This document shows, piece by piece, positions 53,910-62,480 of a DNA stretch of 64,000 nt (within the stretch, counting starts at the first letter, position 1; each line of letters starts with the position of its first letter). The notes beneath the pieces are model-generated. The model was not told the DNA's origin, did no database searches, and worked only from the letters and a program-made list of their open reading frames with translations. The stretch is taken from positions 1 through 64,000 of the forward strand of contig JAWLFJ010000001.1 of the NCBI GenBank assembly GCA_041685625.1, given 5' to 3'. The translations under genes and the position numbers were made by a program. The stretch comes from Albimonas sp041685625. Lineage in GTDB: Bacteria > Pseudomonadota > Alphaproteobacteria > Rhodobacterales > Rhodobacteraceae.

Positions 53910-54671
53910 ATGCGATTGCACCTTTCGGCCGCCGCGGCCGCGGCGATGTCCGCCACGCTGTTCGCCGCCCCGGCGAACGCGCTGACCCAGGACGTCGATC
54001 TGACCTTCGTGATCGACCGGTCCGGCTCGATGGGAGGCGAATTCGGCTTCCTGGGCGGAGCCATCGCGGGCTTCCTCGCAGACATCGAGACCTCGCCCGT
54101 CGTCGGCACGGCCCGCGGCGCGCTCGTGACCTACACGAACACCGCGCGCCTCGAGCAGGATCTGACCGACGATCCGACCGTGCTCTCGACCGCCTTCGGC
54201 GCGGTCTCCACCGGCGGGTTCATCGAGAATGCGGTGCAGGCCGAGCGCGACGCGGCCTTCAACCTCGGCATCGGCTACGGCGCCGACACCGTGAAGTCGC
54301 TGATCCTGATCACCGACGAGGATGCGGACGACTTCTTCTCGGCCGACGGCGCCGATCTGCGGGCCGAACTGATCGGCGGCGGCTTCCTGAACAACATCAT
54401 CTTCCAGCCGGGATCCGGCTCAAGCGACACGCAGTACGAGTTGATGGCGATCTCGTCGCTGAGCGGCAACGATCCGACCGAGGCGCTCTTCTCGATCACC
54501 GACTTCCGCGATGATCCTTCGGGGTTCCTCGCCGACTTCACGGCGGCGAAGCTGCGGGAGATCGAGGAGGAGATCACCGAGAACCGTATTCCGTTGCCGG
54601 GCGCGCTGCCGCTCGCGGTGCTCGGCGTGGGCGCGCTTGTGGGCGTCGCGCGTCGCCGCGGCAAGGCCTGA
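53910..54671 (+). CDS. Exported von Willebrand A protein with PEP/VPLPA-CTERM-like tail
   Basis: A 253-residue protein. It has a signal peptide (cleaved near 'APANALTQDV', residue 24), a vWA domain with metal site 'DLTFVIDRSGSMGGEFGF' (DxSxS at 36-40) and 'LITDEDADDFF', and a C-terminal sorting signal: a Pro-Leu-Pro-Gly motif at 228-231, a hydrophobic helix and 'RRRGKA'. Such tails match the VPLPA/PEP-CTERM class processed by exosortase, which is usually paired with extracellular polysaccharide systems. It is probably surface-exposed and may bind a matrix through the vWA domain. No exosortase gene is nearby. GAGGGAATG precedes the start. Confidence 0.85.
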   Translation: MRLHLSAAAAAAMSATLFAAPANALTQDVDLTFVIDRSGSMGGEFGFLGGAIAGFLADIETSPVVGTARGALVTYTNTARLEQDLTDDPTVLSTAFGAVSTGGFIENAVQAERDAAFNLGIGYGADTVKSLILITDEDADDFFSADGADLRAELIGGGFLNNIIFQPGSGSSDTQYELMAISSLSGNDPTEALFSITDFRDDPSGFLADFTAAKLREIEEEITENRIPLPGALPLAVLGVGALVGVARRRGKA

Positions 54672-54716
54672 GCTATCGCGCTTGTGGACGGCGGAGTCTC
54701 CGCCGCCCCAGTGATC

Positions 54717-54745
54717 CGGCCCCGCGCCACTTCGGCGCGGGGCCG
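54717..54745 (+). terminator. Terminator after the vWA gene
   Basis: CGGCCCCGCGCC-ACTTC-GGCGCGGGGCCG is a perfect 12-bp stem with a 5-nt loop, followed by TTTCGCTTTC. It lies 45 nt after the vWA stop and before the convergent uvrB stop. Confidence 0.75.
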
Positions 54746-54798
54746 TTTCGCTTTCGGGGAGGGCGGGCCGTGGGCAGGCGGGGCCGACTTTCCCGCGC

Positions 54799-56982
54799 TC
54801 AGCCCGCCTTGCGCTTGCCGCGGCCCTTGTAGGCGCGGGAGCCGGGGCGCCCGGCGGTGGAGCGGCCCTCGGCCCTGCGGGCCTCCTCGGTCGCCTTCTC
54901 GACCGCCGACTGGCGCGCGAGCGGATCGTCGGAGACCACGAGGTCCACCGTCTCCAGCCGCTTGACCTCGTCGCGCAGACGCGCCGCCTCCTCGAACTCC
55001 AGGTTCTCGGCCGCCTTCATCATGTCCTTGCGCAGCTTCTCGAGATGCGCCTGCAGGTTGGCGCCGGGCTTCGGGCCCTTCTCGATCTTCGCGGTGACGC
55101 GGCTGAGGTCGGTGTCGCCCTGCCAGACGCCTTCCAGCACGTCCGCGACGTTCTTGCGGATGGTCTGGGGCGTGATGCCGTGCGCCTCGTTGTAGGCGAC
55201 CTGCTTCTCGCGGCGGCGGTCGGTCTCGCGGATCGCGCGTTCCATCGAGCCGGTGACGCGGTCGGCATACATGATCACCCGGCCCTCGAGATTGCGGGCG
55301 GCCCGGCCGATGGTCTGGATCAGCGAGGTCTCGGAGCGCAGGAACCCCTCCTTGTCGGCGTCGAGGATGGCGACGAGGGCGACCTCGGGGATGTCGAGCC
55401 CCTCGCGCAGCAGGTTGATGCCGATCAGCACGTCGAAGGCGCCGAGGCGGAGATCGCGCAGGATCTCGATGCGCTCGATGGTGTCGATGTCGGAGTGCAT
55501 GTAGCGCACCCGGATGCCCTGCTCGTGCAGGTATTCGGTCAGATCCTCGGCCATGCGTTTCGTGAGCGTGGTGCAGAGGACGCGCCCGCCCTTCTGCGCG
55601 ACGATGCGGATCTCGTCGAGGAGGTCGTCGACCTGGCTCTCGACCGGCCGGATCTCCACCTCCGGATCGACGAGGCCGGTGGGGCGGATCACCTGTTCGG
55701 TGAAGACGCCGCCGGTGCGCTCCAGCTCCCAGGAGCCGGGCGTCGCCGAGACGAACACCGATTGCGGGCGCATGGCGTCCCACTCCTCGAACTTGAGCGG
55801 GCGGTTGTCCATGCAGGAGGGCAGGCGGAAGCCGTGCTCGGCCAGGGTGAACTTGCGGCGGTAGTCGCCCTTGTACATGGCGCCGAGCTGGGGGACCGAG
55901 ACGTGGCTTTCGTCCGCGAACACGATGGCGTCGTCGGGGACGTATTCGAAGAGGGTCGGCGGCGGCTCGCCCGGCGCGCGGCCGGTGAGGTAGCGGGAGT
56001 AGTTCTCGATCCCGTTGCAGGAGCCGGTCGCCTCGATCATCTCGACGTCGTGATTCGTGCGCTGCTCGATGCGCTGGGCCTCGAGCAGGCGGCCTTCGGC
56101 CTCGAGCTGCTTCAGACGCACGGCGAGCTCGGCCTTGATGCCCTTCACCGCCTGCTGGAGCGTCGGGCGGGGCGTGACGTAGTGGCTGTTGGCGTAGATC
56201 CGGACCTTGGAGAGGTCGCCCATCCGCTCGCCGGTGAGGGGGTCGAACTCGACGATCGATTCGAGCTCCTCGCCGAAGAAGGAGAATCGCCAGGCGCGGT
56301 CCTCGAGATGGGCGGGCCAGAGCTCCAGCGAATCGCCGCGCACGCGGAAGGCGCCGCGGGCGAAGGCGGCGTCGTTGCGGCGGTATTGCTGGGCGGTGAG
56401 CTCGCGCATCACGGCGCGGAGGTCGTAGTCGTGGCCGACCTCGAGCTCCTGGGTCATGGCGCCGTAGGTCTCCACCGCGCCGATGCCGTAGATGCAGGAG
56501 ACGGAGGCGACGATGATCACGTCGTCGCGTTCGAGCAGGGCGCGGGTGGCGCTGTGGCGCATCCGGTCGATCTGCTCGTTGATCTGGGCTTCCTTGGCGA
56601 TGTAGGTGTCGGAGCGTGGGACGTAAGCCTCAGGCTGGTAGTAGTCGTAGTAGCTGACGAAGTATTCCACGGCGTTGTTCGGAAAGAACGACTTGAACTC
56701 GCCGTAGAGTTGTGCCGCCAGCGTCTTGTTCGGCGCGAGGATGATCGCGGGACGCTGCGTCGCTTCGATCACCTTTGCCATGGTGAACGTCTTGCCGGTG
56801 CCGGTCGCGCCGAGCAGCACCTGATCGCGCTCGCCGGCGTTCACCGCCGCCGCGATCTCGGCGATGGCCGTGGGCTGGTCGCCGGCGGGTTCGTATTCGG
56901 TCACCATCTCGAGCCGCTTGCCGCCTTCGAGCTTCTCGCGGCGGCGGGGGTCGGGGACGGTGACGAGGCTGTCCACGGTCAT
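54799..56982 (-). CDS. uvrB: Excinuclease ABC subunit B
   Basis: The damage-verifying helicase of nucleotide excision repair. The 727-residue protein has Walker A 'LLGATGTGKTFTMAKVIE' (57-74), the beta-hairpin 'FVSYYDYYQPEAYVPRSDTY', helicase motif 'IVFADESHVSVPQL', 'TIGRAARNLEGRVIMYADRV' near the end of the motor, and the C-terminal UVR motif 'AENLEFEEAARLRDEVKRLE'. A short basic tail follows ('RAYKGRGKRKAG'). The ATG at 56982 gives an N terminus a little longer than the minimum, with Met26 as a later alternative. It has no operon neighbour. Confidence 0.97.
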   Translation of the reverse strand: MTVDSLVTVPDPRRREKLEGGKRLEMVTEYEPAGDQPTAIAEIAAAVNAGERDQVLLGATGTGKTFTMAKVIEATQRPAIILAPNKTLAAQLYGEFKSFFPNNAVEYFVSYYDYYQPEAYVPRSDTYIAKEAQINEQIDRMRHSATRALLERDDVIIVASVSCIYGIGAVETYGAMTQELEVGHDYDLRAVMRELTAQQYRRNDAAFARGAFRVRGDSLELWPAHLEDRAWRFSFFGEELESIVEFDPLTGERMGDLSKVRIYANSHYVTPRPTLQQAVKGIKAELAVRLKQLEAEGRLLEAQRIEQRTNHDVEMIEATGSCNGIENYSRYLTGRAPGEPPPTLFEYVPDDAIVFADESHVSVPQLGAMYKGDYRRKFTLAEHGFRLPSCMDNRPLKFEEWDAMRPQSVFVSATPGSWELERTGGVFTEQVIRPTGLVDPEVEIRPVESQVDDLLDEIRIVAQKGGRVLCTTLTKRMAEDLTEYLHEQGIRVRYMHSDIDTIERIEILRDLRLGAFDVLIGINLLREGLDIPEVALVAILDADKEGFLRSETSLIQTIGRAARNLEGRVIMYADRVTGSMERAIRETDRRREKQVAYNEAHGITPQTIRKNVADVLEGVWQGDTDLSRVTAKIEKGPKPGANLQAHLEKLRKDMMKAAENLEFEEAARLRDEVKRLETVDLVVSDDPLARQSAVEKATEEARRAEGRSTAGRPGSRAYKGRGKRKAG

Positions 56983-57390
56983 GCGATTCCGGCTCCGTCC
57001 CTTAACCCGCTCTTCACCCTTTTACCCGACATTGGCCTTGTCGCGGGGTTGATCAAGCGCCCCACGGCGAAGCGGAGGTCCTTGAAGGACCGCAAGGAGA
57101 CCATGAATTCGGTTTCCCGCAGCACCCGGAGTTTCCGGGCCGGCGGGAAGGACCGCCGGCCGGGTGCGGCACCACCCACCCCACCCCTCGCTCCCAAGCG
57201 CCCGGCCGGCGGTCAACTCGTTCTCCTTCGCGGACCCGCGACGCCGCACGGCTTGCGATACGCTCGCCGGGACTGCATCTAGGGTGCCGAGACCGGGGCG
57301 GCGAGCCTTTCCGGGCCGGGGGCGCGCGGCGCGCGGCCGCGGAGACCGGGACGCGGGCCGCCCGTCCCCGACGCATCGGAGGAGACAGCC
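56983..57390. other. Long divergent gap between uvrB and the NDUFS4-like gene
   Basis: These 408 bases hold the uvrB promoter near 56990-57060 (the AT-richest part) and probably the promoter of the plus-strand gene near 57250-57285 (TTGCGA, 17 nt, CATCTA). A 59-codon frame (57103-57282, plus strand) follows AAGGAG but its Pro/Arg/Ala-rich product is unconvincing. A large stem lies at 57122-57167. Confidence 0.5.
57122..57167. other. Large stem-loop in the uvrB leader gap
   Basis: An inner GGCCGGCGG-GAAGGA-CCGCCGGCC stem (57138-57161) is flanked by GCACCC and GGGTGC arms (57122-57127 and 57162-57167) with a 10-nt bulge on the left side. It does not follow any gene stop, so it is not an obvious terminator. 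A structured leader, a small RNA or the terminator of a short transcript are possible. Confidence 0.45.
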
Positions 57391-57702
57391 ATGCTCGCCC
57401 GCATCTATCAGCCCGCCAAGACGGCCATGCAGTCGGGTCAGGCCAAGACGCACCAGTGGACGCTCGAATTCGCGCCGGAGCAGGCCAAGCGGATCGACCC
57501 GCTGATGGGCTGGACCGGCTCGGGCGACATGCGCGGGCAGGTCCGCCTGAGCTTCGAGACCAAGGAGGCCGCGATGGAGTACGCCGAGCGTCACGGCATT
57601 CCCGCGCAGGTCTTCGATCCCAAGCCCCGGCGCGCGAACGTGCGGTCGAAGGGCTACGGCTCGAACTTCGCCTATGATCGACGGGGTGCCTGGACGCATT
57701 GA
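57391..57702 (+). CDS. NDUFS4-type complex I accessory subunit
   Basis: A 103-residue protein of the 'ETC complex I subunit' (NDUFS4) family, found in alphaproteobacterial and mitochondrial NADH dehydrogenase. It has 'ARIYQPAKTAMQSGQAKTHQ', 'WTLEFAPEQAKRIDPLMGWT', 'GSGDMRGQVRLSFETKEAAM' and 'GYGSNFAYDRRGAWTH', all typical. It probably binds the peripheral arm of complex I. The ribosome site GGAGGAGA precedes the ATG at 57391. It is a single gene, apart from the main nuo cluster, as usual. Confidence 0.92.
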   Translation: MLARIYQPAKTAMQSGQAKTHQWTLEFAPEQAKRIDPLMGWTGSGDMRGQVRLSFETKEAAMEYAERHGIPAQVFDPKPRRANVRSKGYGSNFAYDRRGAWTH

Positions 57703-57738
57703 GGCGGCCGCGCGGCGGACCCGTTCCGGGCCGCCTGG

Positions 57739-57770
57739 GCGCCGGCGCCGCGGGCCGGCCGCGCCGGCGC
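57739..57770. terminator. Hairpin between NDUFS4-like gene and mnmA
   Basis: GCGCCGGCGC at 57739-57748 and again at 57761-57770 is self-complementary and gives a 10-bp stem with a 12-nt loop between the convergent stops. A smaller imperfect stem (57713-57734) precedes it. Confidence 0.5.
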
Positions 57771-57778
57771 GCATGGCT

Positions 57779-58927
57779 TCAGCCCCGGGCGATCCAGCCG
57801 CCGCCCAGCACGCGCCCGCCGCCCGGCGCGTGGAACACGCAGGCCTGTCCGGGGGCGACGCCCTCCTCGGGCGCGAACAGCTCGACCTCGGCGCGGCCTC
57901 CGGGGGCGGGGCTGAGACGCGCCGGCGCCGGAGGCCGGGTCGAGCGGATCCGGGCCTCGATCTCCCAGCCGCCCTCGGGCGCGGCGTCGAGCGGCGAATC
58001 GCCCAGCCAGTTGATCTCCGTCAGCGGGACGCGGCGGGTGGCGAGCGCCTCGCGCGGGCCGACGACCACGCGGCGTGAGTCGGGGTCGAGCTTGACGACG
58101 TAGAGCGGCTCGCCGCCCGAGACCTCGGCCCCGAGGCCGAGGCCGCGCCGCTGGCCGATGGTGTAGCGGATCACGCCCTCGTGCCGGCCGAGAACGGCGC
58201 CGTCGAGATGCACGATGTCGCCCGGCTCGGCGGCGCCGGGGCGGAGCTTCTCGATCAGCGCCGCGTAGTTGCCGTCCGGAACGAAGCAGATGTCCTGGCT
58301 GTCCGGCTTCTCGGCGATGTCGAGGCCGAGGTCGTGCGCGAGGCGGCGCGTCTCGGCCTTCGAGGCGAGATCGCCGAGGGGGAAGCGCAGGAAGCCGAGC
58401 TGCTCGCGCGTGGTGGCGAACAGGAAGTAGCTCTGATCGCGCGCGGGGTCGGCGGCGCGGTGCAGTTCGGGCCCCGCGGCGCCCTCGACGCGGCGGACGT
58501 AGTGGCCGGTGGCGAGGCAGTCGGCGTCGAGTTCCCGCGCCGTCTCGAGCAGGTCGCGGAACTTCACCCGCTCGTTGCAGCGCACGCAGGGAATCGGCGT
58601 CGCGCCGGCGAGGTAGCTGTCGGCGAAGTCGTCGATCACGGCTTCGCGGAAGCGGCGTTCGTAGTCGAGCACGTAGTGCGGGAAGCCGATCGTCTCGGCC
58701 GCGCGGCGGGCGTCGTGGATGTCCCGCCCGGCGCAGCAGGACTTGGCGCGGCCGACCGCGGCGCCGTGGTCGTAGAGCTGCAGCGTGACGCCGACGACCT
58801 CGTAGCCCTCCCGCGCCAGCATCGCGGCGACGACGGTGCTGTCGACGCCGCCGGACATGGCGACGACGACCCGGGTGGCGGCCGCGGGCTTGGGCAGGCC
58901 GAGGCTGTTGAGGGCGTGCACGGTCAT
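57779..58927 (-). CDS. mnmA: tRNA-specific 2-thiouridylase MnmA
   Basis: Adds sulfur to U34 of tRNAs for Glu, Gln and Lys, including the tRNA-Glu in this window. The 382-residue protein has the PP-loop 'VVVAMSGGVDSTVVAAMLAR', 'KSCCAGRDIHDARRAAETIG', the first catalytic Cys in 'TPIPCVRCNERVKF', 'LATGHYVRR', 'DQSYFLFAT' and the second Cys in 'SQDICFVPDGNYAAL'. The C-terminal domain is complete to 'PGQACVFHAPGGGRVLGGGW'. The ATG at 58927 begins 'MTVHALNSLGLPKPAAATRV'. It is divergent from sciP. Confidence 0.95.
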   Translation of the reverse strand: MTVHALNSLGLPKPAAATRVVVAMSGGVDSTVVAAMLAREGYEVVGVTLQLYDHGAAVGRAKSCCAGRDIHDARRAAETIGFPHYVLDYERRFREAVIDDFADSYLAGATPIPCVRCNERVKFRDLLETARELDADCLATGHYVRRVEGAAGPELHRAADPARDQSYFLFATTREQLGFLRFPLGDLASKAETRRLAHDLGLDIAEKPDSQDICFVPDGNYAALIEKLRPGAAEPGDIVHLDGAVLGRHEGVIRYTIGQRRGLGLGAEVSGGEPLYVVKLDPDSRRVVVGPREALATRRVPLTEINWLGDSPLDAAPEGGWEIEARIRSTRPPAPARLSPAPGGRAEVELFAPEEGVAPGQACVFHAPGGGRVLGGGWIARG

Positions 58928-59040
58928 GGCGCGGGGTATGGGCGCCGGGACCCGGCCGGTCAACCGCGCGGGCGATTCACCGTCGTTCAACCCTCGCCCC
59001 CTAGCGTGAGTCGCGGGTGAGTGACGGTTTGGAGCGAACG

Positions 59041-59325
59041 ATGCGTAGCGAGGACGAGACTCGCCCGATCTCCGTGATCGGGCCCGACGGCATGCGTTTG
59101 ACGCGCGAGGATCTGCCGAGCCCCGGAACCCGGCGATGGGTCGCCCGGCGCAAGGCGGCGGTGGTGGCCGCGGTGAACGGGGGCCTCCTGAGCGAGGCGG
59201 AGGCCTGCCGCCTCTACGGCCTGAGCGAGGAGGAGCTGGACAGCTGGCGCAGCGCGGTGGCGCGGCACGGGGTGAACGCCCTGCGCACCACGGCGCTGCA
59301 ACGCTACAGATCAACGAGAAGTTGA
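59041..59325 (+). CDS. sciP: SciP-type CtrA inhibitor (DUF1153)
   Basis: A 94-residue protein of the DUF1153 family, whose Caulobacter member SciP binds CtrA and blocks its activation of cell-cycle genes. 'RPISVIGPDGMRLTREDLPS' starts the conserved domain, then 'TRRWVARRKAAVVAAVNGGL', 'LSEAEACRLYGLSEEELDSW' and 'HGVNALRTTALQRYR' complete a helix-turn-helix. I use the ATG at 59041 with GGAGCG upstream; a GTG at 59017 would add eight residues. ctrA starts 105 nt downstream, so regulator and inhibitor are side by side. Confidence 0.92.
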   Translation: MRSEDETRPISVIGPDGMRLTREDLPSPGTRRWVARRKAAVVAAVNGGLLSEAEACRLYGLSEEELDSWRSAVARHGVNALRTTALQRYRSTRS

Positions 59326-59352
59326 AAAGTTGGATTTACTCGCGTTAAGGTG

Positions 59353-59367
59353 GTAAGGGGTCGTTAA
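59353..59367 (+). promoter_or_regulatory. CtrA-box-like site upstream of ctrA
   Basis: GTAA (59353-59356) and TTAA (59364-59367) are 7 nt apart, one mismatch from the TTAA-N7-TTAA CtrA box; another TTAA lies at 59345-59348. The site is 63 nt before the ctrA start, so autoregulation by CtrA is likely. The sequence around is AT-richer than the genome, as for a promoter. Confidence 0.55.
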
Positions 59368-59430
59368 GGATCAGGTCCTAGGGTTCGCCGGAGAGAGAGG
59401 CCGTTCGAACCTTTTCTGGAGGAGCGTCGA

Positions 59431-60141
59431 ATGCGTGTGCTGCTGATCGAGGACGACCCCGCCACCGCGCAGAGCATCGAGCTGATGCTGCGCAACGCGA
59501 ACCTGAACGTCTACGCGACGGATCTGGGCGAGGAGGGGATCGATCTCGCCAAGCTCTACGACTACGACCTGATTCTCCTGGATCTGAACCTGCCGGACAT
59601 GACCGGCTACGACGTGCTCAAGAAGCTGCGCCTGGCCAAGGTGGAGACGCCGATCCTGATCCTCTCGGGGCTCGACGCCACCGACGACAAGATCCGCGGC
59701 TTCGGCTCCGGCGCGGACGACTACCTGACCAAGCCGTTCAACCGGGAGGAGCTGATCGCGCGGATCCACGCCATCGTGCGCCGCTCCAAGGGCCATGCGC
59801 AGAGCGTGATCGAGACCGGGCGGATCAAGGTGAACCTCGACGCCAAGACCGTGGAGGTGGACGGCGCGCCGGTGCACCTGACCGGCAAGGAATACCAGAT
59901 CCTCGAGCTGCTGAGCCTGCGCAAGGGGACCACGCTGACCAAGGAGATGTTCCTGAACCACCTCTACGGCGGGATGGACGAGCCGGAGCTGAAGATCATC
60001 GACGTGTTCATCTGCAAGCTCCGCAAGAAGCTCTCGGGCGCCACCGGCGGCGAGAACTACATCGAGACCGTCTGGGGCCGCGGCTACGTGCTGCGCGATC
60101 CGACGCCGATGGCCGAACCCCTGGCGCCGACCGGGACCTGA
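59431..60141 (+). CDS. ctrA: Cell-cycle / motility response regulator CtrA
   Basis: An OmpR-type response regulator, 236 residues. The receiver holds the acidic pocket in 'VLLIEDDPATAQSIE', the phosphorylation Asp51 in 'DLILLDLNLPDMTGYDVLKK' and 'DDYLTKPFNREELIARIHAI'. The C-terminal winged helix has 'HLTGKEYQILELLSLRKGTT' and 'GMDEPELKIIDVFICKLRKK'. CtrA controls flagella, gene transfer agents and cell division in alphaproteobacteria; in Rhodobacterales it is often not essential. A GGAGGAGC ribosome site precedes the start. The end differs by a short tail 'MAEPLAPTGT'. No cckA/chpT gene is in view. Confidence 0.96.
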   Translation: MRVLLIEDDPATAQSIELMLRNANLNVYATDLGEEGIDLAKLYDYDLILLDLNLPDMTGYDVLKKLRLAKVETPILILSGLDATDDKIRGFGSGADDYLTKPFNREELIARIHAIVRRSKGHAQSVIETGRIKVNLDAKTVEVDGAPVHLTGKEYQILELLSLRKGTTLTKEMFLNHLYGGMDEPELKIIDVFICKLRKKLSGATGGENYIETVWGRGYVLRDPTPMAEPLAPTGT

Positions 60142-60218
60142 GCGGCCCCGCCCGCGGCTTGACGCCGGCGCCGGCGAGGCGACATCTCGGCGGGAGCGTG
60201 GCCCCCGAGGAGAGAACG

Positions 60219-62444
60219 ATGTCGCCGGAGACCAAGCAGGAGGCCGAGTCCGGCCCGGACGGCGCCGCGCCCGAGGGCCGCGCGGACCGGAGCGCGGAGG
60301 AGAAGGCGGCGCCCGGCGGCGCGGAGGATCCCGCCGAGACGCCGGTGGAGGCGCTCGACGAGCCCGCCGCGCGGGCGGAGCTTGCGCGGCTCGCCGACGT
60401 GCTGGCCCGGCTCGACCGAGCCTATCACGTCGAGGACGCGCCCCTCGTTCCCGACGCGGAATACGACGCGCTGAAGGCGCGGAACGCGGCGATCGAGGCG
60501 CGCTTTCCGGATCTCAAGCGCGCCGACAGCCCCTCCGAGCGGGTGGGCGCGGCCCCTGCGGAGGGATTCGGCAAGGTCCGCCACCGGGTGCGGATGCTGT
60601 CGCTCGAGAACGCCTTCGACGCGGAGGAGGCGGCGGACTTCGTCGCGCGCGTGCGCCGCTTCCTCGGTCTCGCGGAGGACGCCCCGCTGGCCTTGATGGC
60701 CGAGCCGAAGATCGACGGCGTCTCGCTGGCGCTGCGCTACGAGGACGGCGCGCTGGTGGAGGCCGCGACGCGCGGCGACGGCGAGGTCGGCGAGAACGTG
60801 ACCGCCAACGCCCGCACGGTCGTCGAGATCCCCGAGCGGGTGAAGGGCGCGCCGGCGGTGCTGGAGGTGCGCGGCGAGGTCTACATGGCGCACGACGACT
60901 TCGCGGCGCTCAACGCGCGGCAGGCCGAGGCGGGCGAGCGGACCTTCGCCAATCCGCGCAACGCCGCCGCCGGGTCGCTGCGCCAGCTCGACCCGCGGGT
61001 CACGGCCGCGCGGCCGCTGCGCTATTTCGCCTACTCCTGGGGCGAGCTCTCCGAGCCGCTGGCGGAGACGCAGTCCGGCGCGCTGGCGCGGCTCGAGGCG
61101 CTCGGCTTTCCGATCAACCCGCTGGCGGAGCGCGTGGACTCGCTGGAGGACGCCCTCGCGCTGCATCGGCGGATCGAGGCGGACCGCGCGCGGCTCGGCT
61201 ACGACATCGACGGCGTGGTCTACAAGATCGACGATCTCGCGCTGCAGGCGCGGCTCGGCTACCGCAGCGCGACGCCGCGCTGGGCGATCGCGCACAAGTT
61301 CCCGGCCGAGACGGCGACGACGCTGCTGGAGGCGATCGAGATCCAGGTGGGGCGCACCGGCGCGCTCTCCCCCGTCGCGCGGCTGAAGCCGGTGACGGTG
61401 GGGGGCGTCGTGGTGTCCTCGGCGACGCTGCACAACGAGGACTACGTGGCCGGCCGCGGCGCCGACGGCGAGCCGATCCGCGAGGGGCGCGACCTCCGCG
61501 AGGGCGACACGGTCACGGTCTATCGCGCCGGCGACGTGATCCCGAAGGTGCTGGACGTCGACCTCTCGCGCCGCCCGGCCGAGGCCGAGCCGTGGACGCC
61601 GCCGACGGAATGCCCCGCCTGCGGCTCGGCCGCGGTGCGCGAGCCGGGCGAAGCGGTGCGCCGCTGCACCGGCGGGCTGATCTGTCCGGCGCAGCGGGTG
61701 GAGCGGCTCAAGCACTTCGTCTCGCGCGACGCCTTCGACGTCGAGGGGCTGGGGGCGAAGCAGATCGAGGCGTTCCACCGCGACGGCTGGATCCGCGAGC
61801 CGGCCGACGTCTTCGAGCTGGAGGCGCGTTACGGGCCGGGCAACGAGAAGCAGGTGAAGTTCCGCGAGGGCTGGGGCGAGAAGTCCGCCGCCAATCTCTT
61901 CGCGGCGATCGAGGCGCGGCGCCGGATCCCGCTCGACCGGCTGATCTTCGCGCTCGGCATCCGGCACGTGGGCGAGACCTCGGCCCGGATGCTGGCGCGC
62001 GCCTATGGCGACTGGGAGAGCTTCGAGACGGCGATGCGCGAGGCCGCGCCGATGGAGGGCGCGTCCTGGGAGCATCTGACCGCGATCGACGGCGTCGGGA
62101 CGGTGATGGCGCGCAGCCTCGTGGAGTTCTTCGCCGAGCCGCACAACCAGGAGGCCGTCGGGCGGCTTCTGCGGCATCTCGAGGTCGAGCCCGTGACGGC
62201 CCCGGCCACCGAGGGCTCGCCCGTGGCGGGCAAGACCGTGGTGTTCACCGGCACGCTGGAGCGGATGACGCGGGCCGAGGCGAAGGCGCGGGCGGAGGCG
62301 CTGGGCGCGAAGGTCTCGGGGTCGGTGTCGGCGAAGACGGACATGCTGGTGGCGGGGCCGGGCGCCGGCTCCAAGCTGAAGACGGCGGAGGCGCTCGGCG
62401 TCGAGGTGTTGAGCGAGGACGACTGGCTGTCGTTGATCGCCTAA
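60219..62444 (+). CDS. ligA: NAD-dependent DNA ligase LigA
   Basis: Seals nicks in DNA replication and repair. The 741-residue protein has the adenylation motif 'LMAEPKIDGVSLALRYEDG', where Lys carries AMP; the OB fold; the Cys4 zinc finger 'CPACG...RRCTGGLICPAQ'; helix-hairpin-helix repeats ('LGIRHVGETSARMLARAYGD'); and a C-terminal BRCT domain ('GSPVAGKTVVFTGTLERM'). The first 45 residues are a Glu/Ala/Pro-rich extension before 'VEALDEPAARAELARLADVL'. GAGGAG precedes the ATG at 60219; an earlier ATG at 60159 is out of the conserved range. Confidence 0.96.
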   Translation: MSPETKQEAESGPDGAAPEGRADRSAEEKAAPGGAEDPAETPVEALDEPAARAELARLADVLARLDRAYHVEDAPLVPDAEYDALKARNAAIEARFPDLKRADSPSERVGAAPAEGFGKVRHRVRMLSLENAFDAEEAADFVARVRRFLGLAEDAPLALMAEPKIDGVSLALRYEDGALVEAATRGDGEVGENVTANARTVVEIPERVKGAPAVLEVRGEVYMAHDDFAALNARQAEAGERTFANPRNAAAGSLRQLDPRVTAARPLRYFAYSWGELSEPLAETQSGALARLEALGFPINPLAERVDSLEDALALHRRIEADRARLGYDIDGVVYKIDDLALQARLGYRSATPRWAIAHKFPAETATTLLEAIEIQVGRTGALSPVARLKPVTVGGVVVSSATLHNEDYVAGRGADGEPIREGRDLREGDTVTVYRAGDVIPKVLDVDLSRRPAEAEPWTPPTECPACGSAAVREPGEAVRRCTGGLICPAQRVERLKHFVSRDAFDVEGLGAKQIEAFHRDGWIREPADVFELEARYGPGNEKQVKFREGWGEKSAANLFAAIEARRRIPLDRLIFALGIRHVGETSARMLARAYGDWESFETAMREAAPMEGASWEHLTAIDGVGTVMARSLVEFFAEPHNQEAVGRLLRHLEVEPVTAPATEGSPVAGKTVVFTGTLERMTRAEAKARAEALGAKVSGSVSAKTDMLVAGPGAGSKLKTAEALGVEVLSEDDWLSLIA

Positions 62445-62480
62445 GGTGACGCCATATCCGCAAACGGGCGAGAGCGTCGC

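Noticed and set aside
57103..57282. 59-residue plus-strand protein
   Set aside because: AAGGAG precedes the ATG, but the product is Pro/Arg/Gly-rich with no pattern and overlaps a large stem. Kept as a possibility in the findings, not annotated as a gene.
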